Of a stretch of DNA of 64,000 nt, positions 17,988 through 26,161 are shown in pieces. Under the pieces are notes generated by a model. It saw only the letters and a list, made by a program, of their open reading frames with translations, made no database searches and was not told where the DNA came from. Source of the DNA: CAZSDU01 sp964429135 (GTDB taxonomy: Bacteria > Bacteroidota > Bacteroidia > Bacteroidales > FEN-979). The stretch spans positions 191,869-255,868 of the forward strand of contig CAYSAU010000002.1 in the NCBI GenBank assembly GCA_964429135.1, read 5' to 3'. Both the position numbers and the translations under genes were made by a program. Numbering within the stretch: position 1 is the stretch's first letter; each line of letters opens with the position of its first letter.

Positions 17988-18692
17988 ATGAAGTTCAGCA
18001 GGATTTTATTAAAATTATCAGGTGAAGCACTGCAAGGTTCTCAGGGTTATGGCATTGATTCCCATCGTATGGCAGATTATGCCTCAGAGATCAAATCAGT
18101 TGTGGATGCCGGCGTGGAAGTCGCCATCGTCATGGGTGGTGGAAATATTTTTCGCGGACTACATGGAAGCAGTGAGGGAATAGACAGGGCTCAAGGGGAT
18201 TATATGGGAATGCTGGCTACCATCATCAACAGTATGGCCCTTCAGACGGCCTTAGAGAATATGGGGTTAAAGACCAGGTTATTATCCGGGATAGCCATTG
18301 ATCCCATTTGCGAAGCCATGAGCCGCCAACGTGCCATCGAAAACCTGGAAGAAGGCAGGGTGGTGATTATTGCAGGAGGAACCGGAAACCCTTATTTTAC
18401 GACTGATTCCGCTGCTGCCTTGAGAGCCGTGGAAGTCAAAGCCGATGCCATGCTGAAAGGAACTCGGGTGGATGGTGTTTTTTCCGAGGATCCTGAAAAA
18501 AATTCCACAGCAGAAAAATTTGATGAATTAAGTTTTGATGAAGCCTATGAAAAAGGTTTGAAAATCATGGATCTTACTGCATTTACATTATGCAGGGACA
18601 ACCATATGCCCATCATCGTTTTTAACATGAACGAGAAGGGTAATCTTGAAAGATTGATCAGGGGTGAGAAAACAGGAACCATTATTAAATAA
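17988..18692 (+). CDS. pyrH: UMP kinase
   Basis: The bacterial hexameric UMP kinase, which makes UDP from UMP and ATP. It has 234 residues and the amino-acid-kinase-fold motifs: KFSRILLKLSGEAL at the N-terminus, VMGGGNIFRG near residue 50, VIIAGGTGNPYFTTDSAA (residues about 125-142) and the KADAMLKGTRVDGVFSEDP block. The frr gene starts 9 bases after its stop; pyrH-frr adjacency is a widespread bacterial arrangement. Confidence 0.98.
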   Translation: MKFSRILLKLSGEALQGSQGYGIDSHRMADYASEIKSVVDAGVEVAIVMGGGNIFRGLHGSSEGIDRAQGDYMGMLATIINSMALQTALENMGLKTRLLSGIAIDPICEAMSRQRAIENLEEGRVVIIAGGTGNPYFTTDSAAALRAVEVKADAMLKGTRVDGVFSEDPEKNSTAEKFDELSFDEAYEKGLKIMDLTAFTLCRDNHMPIIVFNMNEKGNLERLIRGEKTGTIIK

Positions 18693-18701
18693 TTTATTGC
18701 T

Positions 18702-19265
18702 ATGCACGAGGAGATAGAATTTTGTATAGAGGAAACCAAAGAAGGAATGCTCAATGCAGTTCAACACCTTGAAAAAGAATTCCAGAAACTGAGGGCGGGT
18801 AAGGCCAGCGCCCAGATGCTCGAGGGTGTAAAAATTGATTATTATGGAGTTATGACACCCCTGGATCAGACCGCCAACATCAGCACCCCCGATGCCAGGC
18901 AGATTATTGTTCAACCCTGGGATAAAAGTGTACTCGGGCTTATCGATAAAGCCATTCAGGCTGCTAACCTTGGGTTCAATCCAAAAAATGAAGGAGAAAT
19001 CCTCCGCATTATGGTACCCCCCCTGACCGAAGAACGCCGTCGTGATCTCGTGAAAAAAGCCAGAACTGAAGCTGAAAATGCAAAGATCAGCATCAGGAAT
19101 ATCAGAAGACTGGCCAATGAAAATGCCAAGAGATTAAAAAAAGAGGGCGTTCCCGAAGATGAGGTGGACAAACTGGAAGAAGATATTCAGAAACTTACGG
19201 ACGAGTATATTGCAAGGGTTGATAAAGTTCTTGAAATCAAGGAAAAAGATATCATGACCGTGTAA
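18702..19265 (+). CDS. frr: ribosome recycling factor
   Basis: Splits post-termination ribosomes together with EF-G. At 187 residues it has the normal length. The three-helix-bundle landmarks are present: LRAGKASAQMLEGVKIDYYG (residues 35-54), the bend region ISTPDARQIIVQPWD, and PPLTEERRRDLVKKA followed by the IRNIRR helix. It ends the plus-strand run of housekeeping genes, and the convergent hexosaminidase gene ends three bases further on with no visible terminator between them. Confidence 0.98.
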   Translation: MHEEIEFCIEETKEGMLNAVQHLEKEFQKLRAGKASAQMLEGVKIDYYGVMTPLDQTANISTPDARQIIVQPWDKSVLGLIDKAIQAANLGFNPKNEGEILRIMVPPLTEERRRDLVKKARTEAENAKISIRNIRRLANENAKRLKKEGVPEDEVDKLEEDIQKLTDEYIARVDKVLEIKEKDIMTV

Positions 19266-19268
19266 TTT

Positions 19269-21638
19269 TCAATAGACGGTAACTTCATCTATAAACAACC
19301 AGGCTTTTTCACCCGCTCCTTGGTGCCATAGCGGGCATTTACCGATATTTTTTGCTTTTATCGTCAGGTAACGGGCCGTTACACCTGATGGAAAACTTAC
19401 TCCGAAAGGTTGGATAAAAGGCCCTTGTTCCTTTGCAGGAATCGTATTAAGCTTGTCATTGTAAACATATTCCGTTTTCCCGTTTTGCGAAAGAGAAAAT
19501 TCCACGATCGATGGAAGAAAAATCCACTTATCAGGATCCTGTAAAAAAGTTGGGGTAATGGACATAATGGGCACCACTTCGCCCATGTCAATGGTCAATT
19601 CGCAATCATTTCCCAGAAAACCTTGCCAATAGCCATCATTATGCCTGGTGGATCCGCGAATTCCATCTGTCAGTGAAAGCGCCGCATTGCCAGGGTAACG
19701 GGATGAGAATGATTGTTGATAGATAACAGTTTTCCCGATTGCTTTATGAAAGAGGATGGATAGGGAATTAGCTTGTTCCTTACTTTTTCCATGGTCAAAT
19801 AGGGCTGCCTTGATGATGGTATTTCCTGCAATTTCAATTGGTTCATGGTAAACCGGAGAATTCACGGAAGGTTCTTGTTCATCCAGGGTGTAATGTATGG
19901 GAGTATCACCCTGTTCCGAGGAAAGGGTAAGTGTGATTCCATGGGTTCTCGAGTTCGGCCGGCTTCCGATGTCTACTTTATAAGATCCTTTTGAATAATT
20001 CACATACATATTATCCAGTCGTTGAAATTGTCGGTTTAGCCTGGATCTGAAATCTGACCAGTTCCTGAGTGACTTGGGAGACCAAACGACCTCTGCCAGA
20101 GCGATCATACGGGGAACAGCCATGTATTCCACATGAGAAGGCTGGGCGATAAATTCAGTCCATACATTCCCCTGTGCGCCCAGAATATGTTTGGCTTCTT
20201 CCTGATTGAGCTCCATGGGTGTTGGTTCGAAAGAATAAACTTTTTTAAGTGTTGTCATTCCCCCTATGGCTTTGGGTTCATACCGTGGATCAGCCTGGTA
20301 ATGGTCAAAATAACAGTATCCTCCCGGTGTCATGATGGCATCTTGGCCTTGCCTTGCAGCGGCAACTCCTCCTTCGTTACCCCTCCACGACATCACTGTA
20401 GCTCCGGGAGCAAGTCCGCCTTCCAGGATTTCATCCCAGCCTATGATCTTTCGTCCTTTGGAAATAATAAATTTTTCTATTCGCTGGATAAAATACGACT
20501 GAAGTTCATCCTCGTTTTTTAAACCTTCCGTCTTCATTCTTTCCTGACATTTCGTGCATTTTTTCCAGTTTGTTTTATCTGCTTCATCCCCTCCGATATG
20601 AATGTAAGTCGATGGAAAAAGTTCCATTACCTCAGTAAGAACATCTTCCAGAAACCTGAAAACGGAATCATTTCCCGCGCAGAAAATATCGGTATTCGGC
20701 CAATATTTCCCGGGCGGAATGGTGAAAGGACCTCCTGTACAGGAGAACTGGGGGTAGGCTGCGAGCACTTCTACAGTATGGGCAGGCATTTCAATCTCTG
20801 GTATCACCGTGATGAAACGGTCGGCTGCATATTGAACAATTTCTCTGATCTCTTCCTGAGTATAGTAACCGCCATAGTTTGCTTTTTCCCCTTCTTTCTG
20901 TGCCGGACGGTCATTCCATGGCAGGTTTTCACGATCCACTCTCCAGGCGGAAGTTTCCATTAGCTTGGGATACTTTTTGATTTCAATCCTCCAGCCATTA
21001 TCGTCAGCAAGATGCCAGTGGAAAGTATTCATTTTGTACATGGCTATCAGATCAAGGTAGCGTTTGATAAAGGAAATTGGGAAGAAATGACGGGAAACAT
21101 CAAGATGCATCCCACGGTAAGAGTAACGGGGGTAATCTTTGATTTCCACGCAGGGTATAGCCCATGACCTGTCACCAGGGACAGGGTTGATCCGGCAGAT
21201 TTCAGGAGGAAAAAGTTGTAAGAAACTTTGAATTCCATAGAACAGACCTGCACCGTCCGAAGCATGGATATGCACCTGATGCGGACTGACTTTCAATTGA
21301 TAACCTTCATGCCGGACCTTGGGGCTGTCTTTGGAAAGAGAAAGAATAACCGCTTTGGTATGTTTGTTGTCCTGATTCAGCGTACTGATCTTTACCACAG
21401 GCCCCCCGGCAAGCTGCATCTGAAAAGCAAAAAACTTTGCCACTTGCCTCAATTCAAGTTTGTCTTCAGTCATAAGGATCAATGTTTCCTTATCAACCAA
21501 AAATTGTCCTTGTCTCGCTTTCATCTCGACAGGTTTGGGGATGATGGAAATACCGGAATTTGGAGATCCGGTTTCCGCCAATAGGGATGTAACCATCATC
21601 AACAGCGGTAAAAGGAAGAGAGAGAATAGTTTTTTCAT
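19269..21638 (-). CDS. beta-N-acetylhexosaminidase, GH20
   Basis: A 789-residue exported glycosidase that removes terminal N-acetylglucosamine or N-acetylgalactosamine. Order: signal peptide (1-21); GH20b-like N-terminal domain (about 28-165); catalytic barrel (about 170-515) with the acid-base pair in HIGGDEADK and the substrate-binding W in YCYFDHYQ and GNVWTEF; a chitobiase C-terminal-type segment (ITLTLSSEQGDTPIHYTLD, about 570-640); and an F5/8-type-C-like module (about 650-789). Bacteroidota use such enzymes to degrade host glycans, chitin fragments or cell-wall sugars; no polysaccharide-utilisation genes flank it, so recycling or scavenging is equally likely. Confidence 0.95.
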   Translation of the reverse strand: MKKLFSLFLLPLLMMVTSLLAETGSPNSGISIIPKPVEMKARQGQFLVDKETLILMTEDKLELRQVAKFFAFQMQLAGGPVVKISTLNQDNKHTKAVILSLSKDSPKVRHEGYQLKVSPHQVHIHASDGAGLFYGIQSFLQLFPPEICRINPVPGDRSWAIPCVEIKDYPRYSYRGMHLDVSRHFFPISFIKRYLDLIAMYKMNTFHWHLADDNGWRIEIKKYPKLMETSAWRVDRENLPWNDRPAQKEGEKANYGGYYTQEEIREIVQYAADRFITVIPEIEMPAHTVEVLAAYPQFSCTGGPFTIPPGKYWPNTDIFCAGNDSVFRFLEDVLTEVMELFPSTYIHIGGDEADKTNWKKCTKCQERMKTEGLKNEDELQSYFIQRIEKFIISKGRKIIGWDEILEGGLAPGATVMSWRGNEGGVAAARQGQDAIMTPGGYCYFDHYQADPRYEPKAIGGMTTLKKVYSFEPTPMELNQEEAKHILGAQGNVWTEFIAQPSHVEYMAVPRMIALAEVVWSPKSLRNWSDFRSRLNRQFQRLDNMYVNYSKGSYKVDIGSRPNSRTHGITLTLSSEQGDTPIHYTLDEQEPSVNSPVYHEPIEIAGNTIIKAALFDHGKSKEQANSLSILFHKAIGKTVIYQQSFSSRYPGNAALSLTDGIRGSTRHNDGYWQGFLGNDCELTIDMGEVVPIMSITPTFLQDPDKWIFLPSIVEFSLSQNGKTEYVYNDKLNTIPAKEQGPFIQPFGVSFPSGVTARYLTIKAKNIGKCPLWHQGAGEKAWLFIDEVTVY

Positions 21639-21655
21639 GGACTTTATTTATCAGA

Positions 21656-21663
21656 CAAATTTA
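21656..21663 (-). promoter_or_regulatory. -7 promoter element of the GH20 gene
   Basis: The minus strand reads TAAATTTG, an exact TAnnTTTG match, 18 bases before the ATG at 21638. No properly spaced TTG is seen. Confidence 0.4.
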
Positions 21664-21689
21664 GAAAAACTTCACCAGGGTAAAAGCTT

Positions 21690-23000
21690 TTGTCTTATTT
21701 TCGAAGCAAATTTGAACAAGTGATTAAAGCGGTCTCTTCTTTTTCCCGCAATTTCTGGACTTCCATCTCCATGGAATTTTTTGAACGGGGTTCATACTAT
21801 GGGGTTATGTCGGTGCTTTCCGTTTATCTGGTGCTTTCGAAAGACAATGGTGGATTGGGATTTACCAAGGAAAGTGTAGGGGTGATAAAAAGTACGATTA
21901 CTCCATTACTATACTTCCTGCCTATATTGTCTGGAGCTATTGGAGACCGTTTTGGTTACCGGAAAGTTCTTTTCTTTGCTTTTTTTACCATGAGTATGGG
22001 TTATGGTTTCGCAGGGCTCTCAACAAGTTATATCACTATTTTTGGCAGCCTTATCCTGGTTGCCCTCGGAGCCGGTTTTTTTAAGCCCATGATCGTGGGG
22101 ACCATTGCGAGAGTCACTGATGAATCCACGTCCTCTTTGGGCTTTGGTATTTTTTACTGGTCCATCAACCTGGGAGCATTCCTCTTTCCATTGATTCTGG
22201 TACCTTACCTGAAATCTATTTCCTATCACTATATTTTTTTCATGGCTGCCATCGGCACAGGCTGGTTGTTACTGCTTAATTTTTTTGTGTACAAAGAGCC
22301 TGCGGGAACCCGGAACATCAAACCTATCGGTCAGGTTATGGCGGAAATGCTGAAGGTGCTCAGGGACTTCCGTTTTATCCTGATGATTGTGATATACTCC
22401 GGCTTCTGGATCATGTATTTTCAGGTCTATGATTCGGTGCTCTGGTATCTGACGGAAAAAGTGGATATGAGCCCGGTCAATCGCCTGGTCAATGATTTTT
22501 TATCCTTATTTGTTACCGCTCCTTCCTGGAAATTTGAGGCCGAGCATGTTACTGCCATGAATGCCGGAGCTATCATCCTCTTGCAACTACTGGTTTCCAG
22601 CCTGGTCAGAAAAACGAAAGCCCTTCCCACCATGATTTTTGGTATTGCCCTTGGTTCCCTGGGTATGGGAATTCTGGCTATTTCACCCAACCCATGGATT
22701 TTCATGGCATCCATGTTTATTTTTACCCTGGGAGAAATGATCGCCCATCCCAAATTCATAGCCTATGTTGGACTTATTGCACCGGAAGATAAAAAAGCCT
22801 TGTATCAGGGTTATTCTTTTCTCTATGGCGTAATTGGCAGCGGGGTAGGAGGTGTGCTCGGCGCAGTTTTATATGTGAAGTTCGTGGAAAAATTGAACCA
22901 GCCCTCACTCCTTTGGCTTACCTTCAGTATGATTGGTGTTCTGACTATTGTCGGATTACTGCTCTATAACCGCTTTATCATATCAAAGGCAAAATCCTGA
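21690..23000 (+). CDS. POT/PTR2-family peptide transporter (MFS)
   Basis: A 436-residue membrane protein with about 12 hydrophobic segments. The first helix has the ExxER motif of proton-coupled oligopeptide transporters (MEFFERGSYYG, residues 28-38), followed by FLPILSGAIGDRFGYRK, the MFS loop signature. These transporters bring in di- and tripeptides with protons in the inner membrane. The start is uncertain: no ATG is available before the first helix, and the frame opens with a TTG at 21690; a GTG at 21720 is the alternative. The family assignment is good, the substrate is inferred. The gene is divergent from the hexosaminidase and convergent with the radical SAM gene. Confidence 0.85.
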   Translation: MSYFRSKFEQVIKAVSSFSRNFWTSISMEFFERGSYYGVMSVLSVYLVLSKDNGGLGFTKESVGVIKSTITPLLYFLPILSGAIGDRFGYRKVLFFAFFTMSMGYGFAGLSTSYITIFGSLILVALGAGFFKPMIVGTIARVTDESTSSLGFGIFYWSINLGAFLFPLILVPYLKSISYHYIFFMAAIGTGWLLLLNFFVYKEPAGTRNIKPIGQVMAEMLKVLRDFRFILMIVIYSGFWIMYFQVYDSVLWYLTEKVDMSPVNRLVNDFLSLFVTAPSWKFEAEHVTAMNAGAIILLQLLVSSLVRKTKALPTMIFGIALGSLGMGILAISPNPWIFMASMFIFTLGEMIAHPKFIAYVGLIAPEDKKALYQGYSFLYGVIGSGVGGVLGAVLYVKFVEKLNQPSLLWLTFSMIGVLTIVGLLLYNRFIISKAKS

Positions 23001-23033
23001 ATTTTGATCTTTTTGCCTTCCAAGCGGGATGGA

Positions 23034-24047
23034 TTAGAATCGCTGTGAACAATTCATGCAAATGGGAACTGATTTTCTGTTTTTCAGGATTTTCAATCGA
23101 AAGGAATCATATTCAGGACTTTTCCATATGGTTTGAAAAGATTGTCGGGTCATATCTCCCAAAGCATGCTCTGCGTGCTTATCATAACAACAGGGCACCA
23201 CTATCCCGTCCCAGGTTAAAACACAACTGCTCCACATGCGGAAGCAAGCATTGGGGAAATGATTTTTATGTTGGTAGGTTGTCGGGCTTGAGGGGTCTTG
23301 TAAGGCAGATTTGCTGAGCGTGTATCTGGAGTACTTCGAGATATCCGGCATCAGGGGATGGCCAAATTGATAATTATTAAATTGTGCTGTTTTGAGTTCA
23401 ACTTTATCAACACGAAGTTGCTTCCCAAGCATTTTGATTTCCCTGATCTGATGCTGATTCGTTTTTAAAACCAGAAACTGGAGGATGATCAACGGTGTTG
23501 CTGCATGTCTTTCCTTTTTTATACTCACCAATTGACGAATTCCTTCTGTTACTTTTTCAAAGTTCCCACCGATGCGGTAGGATGCATAGGCTTCCTGATT
23601 GGTCCCGTCAAGGGAAATGATCAGCCGGTTCAGTCCGGATGAGATAGTCTGGACGATGTTTTCCTGACTGAAAAAATGACCATTCGTTGAGGTGCTGACA
23701 TATATTTTCTTTGAACGGGCATACCTTATGCATTCAAAAAAATTCGGGTCAAGATAGGGCTCTCCCTGAAAGTACAAAGTCAGGTAGGTCAGCTGAGGAC
23801 TTAACTGATCAATGATGGAACGGAAAAACACCGGATCCATGTGACCGCGTGCCCGCTTTAATTCATTGCGACCTGAAGGGCATTCCGGGCAGGAAAGGTT
23901 ACAGTGATTGGTAGGTTCTATGCTAACGGCTGCAGGTTTTCCCAGATGGATGACGCGATGTGTCATCCTGGAAAGAAGATAAGTCGAGGTGATTCCGACC
24001 AAATTAATCAGCCGCCTCAGCCAGATCATCTTGCTTAGGGGTGTCAT
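23034..24047 (-). CDS. radical SAM protein with SPASM-type C-terminus
   Basis: A 337-residue iron-sulfur enzyme. The cluster motif is C49xxxC53xxC56 (EPTNHCNLSCPECPSG), and the barrel continues with YFQGEPYLDP and STSTNGHFF. The C-terminal region is rich in cysteines (CFRMWSSCV, VPCCYDK and a final ICMNCSQ) and looks like a SPASM domain that would bind an auxiliary cluster. Relatives modify peptides or sugars, but no precursor peptide is obvious here. The start at 24047 overlaps the upstream gene by 44 bases; ATG at 24029 is an alternative. It is the last gene of the operon that begins at 26102. Confidence 0.85.
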   Translation of the reverse strand: MTPLSKMIWLRRLINLVGITSTYLLSRMTHRVIHLGKPAAVSIEPTNHCNLSCPECPSGRNELKRARGHMDPVFFRSIIDQLSPQLTYLTLYFQGEPYLDPNFFECIRYARSKKIYVSTSTNGHFFSQENIVQTISSGLNRLIISLDGTNQEAYASYRIGGNFEKVTEGIRQLVSIKKERHAATPLIILQFLVLKTNQHQIREIKMLGKQLRVDKVELKTAQFNNYQFGHPLMPDISKYSRYTLSKSALQDPSSPTTYQHKNHFPNACFRMWSSCVLTWDGIVVPCCYDKHAEHALGDMTRQSFQTIWKSPEYDSFRLKILKNRKSVPICMNCSQRF

Positions 24048-24348
24048 CTGTTTTCTGACTCATGCTGGAATTCTCTTTCCCTTTTTGTTTCTTTTTTTTC
24101 CTACGGGAAAATAAGGTCTTTCCTATGCCAAATGTTTTGGCTGCGATACCGGAGGTCATGCTGAGGTCATCGAATAAACTCGTTGCCAGATTCCTTAGGG
24201 TGAAAGATTCAAGAATCCGACGGTAATCACTATGAATGCTTTCTTCCGCCTTCATAATCTCGAGCTGAAGACGGGTCTTCTCCAGTTCAATATCCCTGAG
24301 GGAATGAATTTTTTCTGGACGAACCTTATATCGCTTATTCGTTTTCAT
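24004..24348 (-). CDS. unknown small protein with a predicted coiled coil and basic patch
   Basis: A 114-residue protein with no recognised family. Residues about 15-45 (IELEKTRLQLEIMKAEESI) have a heptad-like pattern of a coiled coil. A central stretch around SLFDDLSMTSGIAAKTFGIGK may be an amphipathic helix, followed by a strong basic patch (RRKKKKQKGK) and an acidic end. There is no signal peptide or long membrane segment. Its start overlaps the end of the holin-like gene by 14 bases, and its end overlaps the radical SAM gene, so the frames are tightly packed and probably coupled. Together with the YtxH and holin-like neighbours it may act at the inner face of the cytoplasmic membrane. Confidence 0.65.
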   Translation of the reverse strand: MKTNKRYKVRPEKIHSLRDIELEKTRLQLEIMKAEESIHSDYRRILESFTLRNLATSLFDDLSMTSGIAAKTFGIGKTLFSRRKKKKQKGKENSSMSQKTDDTPKQDDLAEAAD

Positions 24349-24700
24349 CTTTTTCCTCCATGAGAATTTTGGTCAGTTGTGTAACCAGGGGGTTAATGAA
24401 AAGTTTATGCCTTTGCCAGTAAATATAAATGCCTCCAAAAACATAGATGACTGTGACAATAAGCGCGCCAATCCAGGTTGGACCCACTACTTCGCCGAAC
24501 CAGAAAACGAAAGCCAGGGAAAGAAAAAGCAGGAGAAACATGGCCAGTATAAAAAAAATTACCGAGATTAGGAAGGCAGAGGCAAGTTTAGCCAGTTTCT
24601 CAGTGAGAATCAGTTTGAACAGGTTGATACGCAGGTCAATGTATGCTTTGATATTTTCCGTCATAGACGAAAAATTATCTGAGATTTTTGTCTTGTCCAT
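24335..24700 (-). CDS. holin-superfamily-like membrane protein (YqjE/Phage_holin_3_6 type)
   Basis: About 121 residues from the ATG at 24700 (MDKTKISDNFSSMTENIKAYIDLRINLF). A longer start at 24805 would overlap the YtxH gene. Two hydrophobic helices are visible (around residues 40-65 and 72-95), separated by a short loop with GEVVGPTWIG. An N-terminal amphipathic helix and a charged C-terminus (MEEKDENE) complete it. This plan fits the PF07332-like group of putative actinobacterial and bacteroidete holin-type proteins, which are chromosomal and not necessarily lytic. It follows the YtxH gene by seven bases. Confidence 0.7.
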   Translation of the reverse strand: MDKTKISDNFSSMTENIKAYIDLRINLFKLILTEKLAKLASAFLISVIFFILAMFLLLFLSLAFVFWFGEVVGPTWIGALIVTVIYVFGGIYIYWQRHKLFINPLVTQLTKILMEEKDENE

Positions 24701-24707
24701 GACCGGA

Positions 24708-24977
24708 TTATTTTTTCTCTGTTCCTGTTGACGGCATTTCTTCGGGTGTGATTTCTTCCTGTGATTGGTTTTCTTCATCACCTGAAATGGCTGTCTTGAA
24801 AGCATTCAGATGATCGGAGATATCCTCTTCCAAGGAATTGGCAATATGCATAATTTTCTTCTTAAGCCTTTTCCTGGTTTTTGAACCCTTGGCCGGTGCG
24901 ACGAGCATCCCTACGCCAATGCCTGCGGCCAGCCCAAGGGCGGCAGCAAGGAATAACTTTGCATTTGATTTTGCCAT
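24708..24977 (-). CDS. YtxH domain-containing small membrane protein
   Basis: An 89-residue protein with one N-terminal membrane helix (residues 7-27, AALGLAAGIGVGMLVAPAKG). That helix and the APAKGSKTRKRLKKKI that follows are the hallmark of YtxH-like gas-vesicle-related proteins. The remainder is a charged helix and a flexible acidic tail. Such proteins are widespread and often stress-related, but their molecular role is unclear. It is the second gene of a minus-strand operon, 18 bases after the AI-2E-type permease gene and 7 before the holin-like gene. Confidence 0.82.
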   Translation of the reverse strand: MAKSNAKLFLAAALGLAAGIGVGMLVAPAKGSKTRKRLKKKIMHIANSLEEDISDHLNAFKTAISGDEENQSQEEITPEEMPSTGTEKK

Positions 24978-24995
24978 AGTTAGATTTTTGTCCGG

Positions 24996-26102
24996 CTAAA
25001 GTCCGGAATTCGACATATTACGGATTACCCTGAACTGACTAAGAAATTCTGAAGCGACTATTTTTATGAAACCGTAAGCGGGAACGGCTACGATCATTCC
25101 GGGGATGCCCCCGAGACTTCCTGCGGCAATAACGACGAGGAAGATTTCAACCGGATGCGCGCTGACACTTTTTCCCTGAATGAAAGGCTGAAAGACATTG
25201 TTATCTATGGTTTGAACCACCAGCATGGCGATGATGATCTTCACTGCCATCGGAAGGATCAATCCGTATTCTCCTGAACTGATTACACCGGTCACCCCGA
25301 GCATGATTCCCATGATCAGAGAGATGATCCCGCCCAGGTAAGGTATGATGATGACAATTCCAGCAAAAAAAGCGATCACCAGGGCGCCCTTTACCCCGAT
25401 TATGCTCAGGACAATGGCATAAAACGTGATATTAATGATGATTTGTATGATCAGGCCGATAAAATAACGGGATAGCAAAGTTTTGCTTCTGATCATCACA
25501 TTTTTGATCTTTTCCTCGTATTTTTCCGGTGATAGCAACAGTAGAAAACGAGGCATCATCTTCACGTCATAGAGGAAGAAAAAAGAAAGAAATAAAATTG
25601 AGAACAGGTTGAAAAAGAAATTTCCAGTAAAAGAAATAACCCCTGAGATGACATTTGAGAAGATTCCAAGATCGAGCACTTTCATCAGGGCTTCTTTAAT
25701 CGCCGACTCAATGGTTTTACCTCTTGGCATGATCCCGAAATCCAGCAGCAATCTCTGAAGCCAGGCAATTTCTTTGTGAAAATACTCCATCAAACCTTTC
25801 CCGTCAATATTGGAAATCATCCCGGCTTCCTGGATGACCAGGGGAATAAAGAAACTGAAAAGCCCGAAAAACACCAGTATTATCAGAATAAGTGTCAATG
25901 TGACACTCAGCCCATGCGGGAAACCGAATTTCCCGACTTTTATCCGGTCAAATAATTCGACCAGGGGGTTCCCTATGATGGAGATGACACCGGCAACAAT
26001 GATAAAAATAACGATATGGGAAAAATACCAGACAAGAAAACCAATCACGGCGGTGATCAGGATGAAGAAGAATAACTTATTTTTTTGATAAAGATCAGCC
26101 AT
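24996..26102 (-). CDS. AI-2E family transporter (PerM-like)
   Basis: A 368-residue inner-membrane protein with about eight hydrophobic segments. The C-terminal part has the family pattern DNNVFQPFIQGKSVSAHPVEIFLVVIAAGSLGGIPGMIVAVPAYG. The family was named after the autoinducer-2 exporter TqsA, but most members have unknown or different substrates (some act as Na+/H+ antiporters), so the name says little about its function. It is the first gene of a run of five minus-strand genes and has a well-spaced promoter upstream. Confidence 0.9.
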   Translation of the reverse strand: MADLYQKNKLFFFILITAVIGFLVWYFSHIVIFIIVAGVISIIGNPLVELFDRIKVGKFGFPHGLSVTLTLILIILVFFGLFSFFIPLVIQEAGMISNIDGKGLMEYFHKEIAWLQRLLLDFGIMPRGKTIESAIKEALMKVLDLGIFSNVISGVISFTGNFFFNLFSILFLSFFFLYDVKMMPRFLLLLSPEKYEEKIKNVMIRSKTLLSRYFIGLIIQIIINITFYAIVLSIIGVKGALVIAFFAGIVIIIPYLGGIISLIMGIMLGVTGVISSGEYGLILPMAVKIIIAMLVVQTIDNNVFQPFIQGKSVSAHPVEIFLVVIAAGSLGGIPGMIVAVPAYGFIKIVASEFLSQFRVIRNMSNSGL

Positions 26103-26123
26103 GAATGGGGAGGATTGATATTA

Positions 26124-26154
26124 CAAACCTAAGATTTTTTTCCGGAATAGTCAA
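26124..26154 (-). promoter_or_regulatory. promoter of the AI-2E/YtxH/holin-like/radical SAM operon
   Basis: The minus strand reads TTG (26154-26152), a 20-base spacer, and TAGGTTTG (26131-26124), a full match to the Bacteroidota -33/-7 pattern. The start codon at 26102 is about 22 bases further on. Confidence 0.65.
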
Positions 26155-26161
26155 GTTATTT

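Noticed and set aside
21327..21350. Peptide VILSLSKD in the hexosaminidase, which resembles translations of a widely dispersed bacterial repeat
   Set aside because: The codons here differ from that repeat (ATTCTTTCTCTTTCC), there is no palindromic flank and no second copy in the window. It also fits the normal course of the domain.
24335..24700. Holin-like gene as a sign of a prophage
   Set aside because: No endolysin, phage structural or integrase genes are near; chromosomal proteins of this family are common with YtxH proteins.
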